A stretch of 64,000 nucleotides of DNA. Source: Takakia lepidozioides (lineage: Eukaryota; Streptophyta; Takakiopsida; Takakiales; Takakiaceae). Shown piece by piece: positions 63,109 through 64,000 of the stretch. Below the pieces are notes generated by a model. That model had not been told where the DNA came from and ran no database searches. It saw nothing but the letters and a program-made list of their open reading frames with translations. Numbering within the stretch: position 1 is the first letter of the stretch; every line of letters starts with the position of its first letter. Where the stretch lies: contig CM060733.1 in the NCBI GenBank assembly GCA_030704615.1, forward strand, positions 32,118,001 through 32,182,000, read 5' to 3'. The position numbers and the translations under genes are program-made.

Positions 63109-64000
63109 CTTAAATTTAAGGTTAGGCCTCACCGCCCACTCTCATGCCTATTATGAAAAGGGCCCGGTATCGTGTGAGCACAACGTGAGAAAAATCCACG
63201 TATATAGGGTAACATGTTCATAAGGTATAGGGGCTACTTGTTCTTTATGTGTTAGTTTTGCAAAATTGTTAGTTTGGAAATTTGGGGAATATGCCCTTGT
63301 GCTCACCTGAATGCTCACACGCTTCCTAACCTCCCGTGGCGGGGTCTTAAAAAGATCGCTCCATGGTTGCCTCAGCCCGGTAGAATTGCTGCAAGCCCCA
63401 CCTTAAATATGTCTCCCGCACGGTACATTAAATTTGTGAGGTCAAAAGATATGATGTCATCGGTCAAGATTGTGATCGGGGTTGGGGGTTATCAGGTTTT
63501 CGTGAGCTCCTCCCTCCCGTGCAGGTTCTTTGCCGATTGCCCCTTCTTTAGAACCTCCGGAGGTGGTTAAATAGACAAAAGAAAAAATTAAATAATCTGC
63601 CGGAGGCGGCTCTTTGATGTTTTCAAAAAACCCGGTTAAGTTCAATTCCGGTTATAAAAGACCTTTGCACAGGCGCTTTTTTGAACCGGTTCTGGAAGTT
63701 CAATATGCTTCATAACCGGTAGATAACCGGCGGTCCTTAAAACGGTTATATTGCAGTCATGCAAATGAACTTTTTATAAAATAAAAATTTACATATATTG
63801 AAATGATGAAAATATTAAAAAAAAACTTAAATAAATGCCAAGCAGGGATTGACCAGCCCTTGAAACTGGATCATCCAGATGATCAATAATGGACATCTTA
63901 GTTACCAGATTGGTGTCACATTAATCTTAGCAAGGGTATATGCTGACACTATTTATTGATAACCGGGTCCTTTTTTAAGGCCATGGCCGGATAGCAATAA
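63109..64000. other. 3' terminal stretch with AACCGG motifs
   Basis: I see no gene. From about 63630 onward several ACCGGTT/AACCGG motifs and inverted relatives appear (for example TTGAACCGGTTCTGG, CATAACCGGTAGATAACCGG). They may be the edge of another hAT-like element running out of the window. No terminal repeat could be identified. Confidence 0.3.

Noticed and set aside
1-64000. CRISPR arrays, bacterial operons, riboswitches
   Set aside because: The spliced genes, LINEs, SINEs and the hAT element show eukaryotic DNA. No spaced direct-repeat array or prokaryotic signal was seen.

Overview
This is a eukaryotic, intron-rich, repeat-rich window. Four genes could be spliced by eye into frame-consistent GT-AG (occasionally GC-AG) models, and a fifth into an almost complete one. 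The gene types (full-size PDR/ABCG transporter, plant-type FSH serine hydrolase, DUF4864-like protein with a transit-like leader, NDUFAF3/Mth938 protein, tail-anchored coiled-coil protein) point to the green lineage. The long introns full of non-LTR retrotransposon debris would suit a large streptophyte-algal genome such as Chara. That assignment is inference, not proof.

Layout. 1-4.25 kb: a decayed multi-exon gene of a family I cannot name, studded with GGCGCC-centred palindromes. 4.97-10.63 kb (+): a retinol-dehydrogenase-like short-chain dehydrogenase in ten exons, its introns loaded with LINE and SINE insertions. 12.22-13.94 kb (+): a six-exon NDUFAF3/Mth938 gene with a mitochondrial-type leader. 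15.22-22.67 kb (+): a six-exon DUF4864-like gene whose introns hold a 3.6-kb LINE with a perfect target-site duplication. 25.26-41.90 kb (+): a full-size ABCG/PDR transporter in about 30 exons, with a PDZ-like domain spliced between NBD1 and TMD1. 42-47 kb: gene-poor, with degenerate tandem repeats. 47.47-50.45 kb (+): a six-exon FSH serine hydrolase. 53.38-56.41 kb (-): a four-exon, 588-aa coiled-coil protein with a C-terminal membrane anchor. 58.38-62.87 kb: a 4.5-kb hAT transposon with terminal inverted repeats, a near-perfect 8-bp duplication and a dead transposase. 62.92-63.10 kb: a tRNA-derived SINE.

Two LINE families dominate the repeats. LINE-A ends in a roughly 44-bp motif finishing ...TCTTATGAGTACAT and makes 15-16-bp duplications. 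LINE-B ends in a stretch containing GCGGACGTTATAAAG followed by (CATTT)n. A tRNA-related SINE occurs twice. Insertions are nested, so relative ages can be read. The host genes look like unrelated housekeeping or transport genes, with no operon-like link between them.

The most interesting points are the PDZ-like domain inside the ABCG transporter, the cluster of palindromes that keep two-fold symmetry although their arms differ, LINE-A insertions as short as 44 bp that still carry perfect 15-bp duplications, and the hAT element with AACCGG-rich ends and a perfect 32-bp hairpin.
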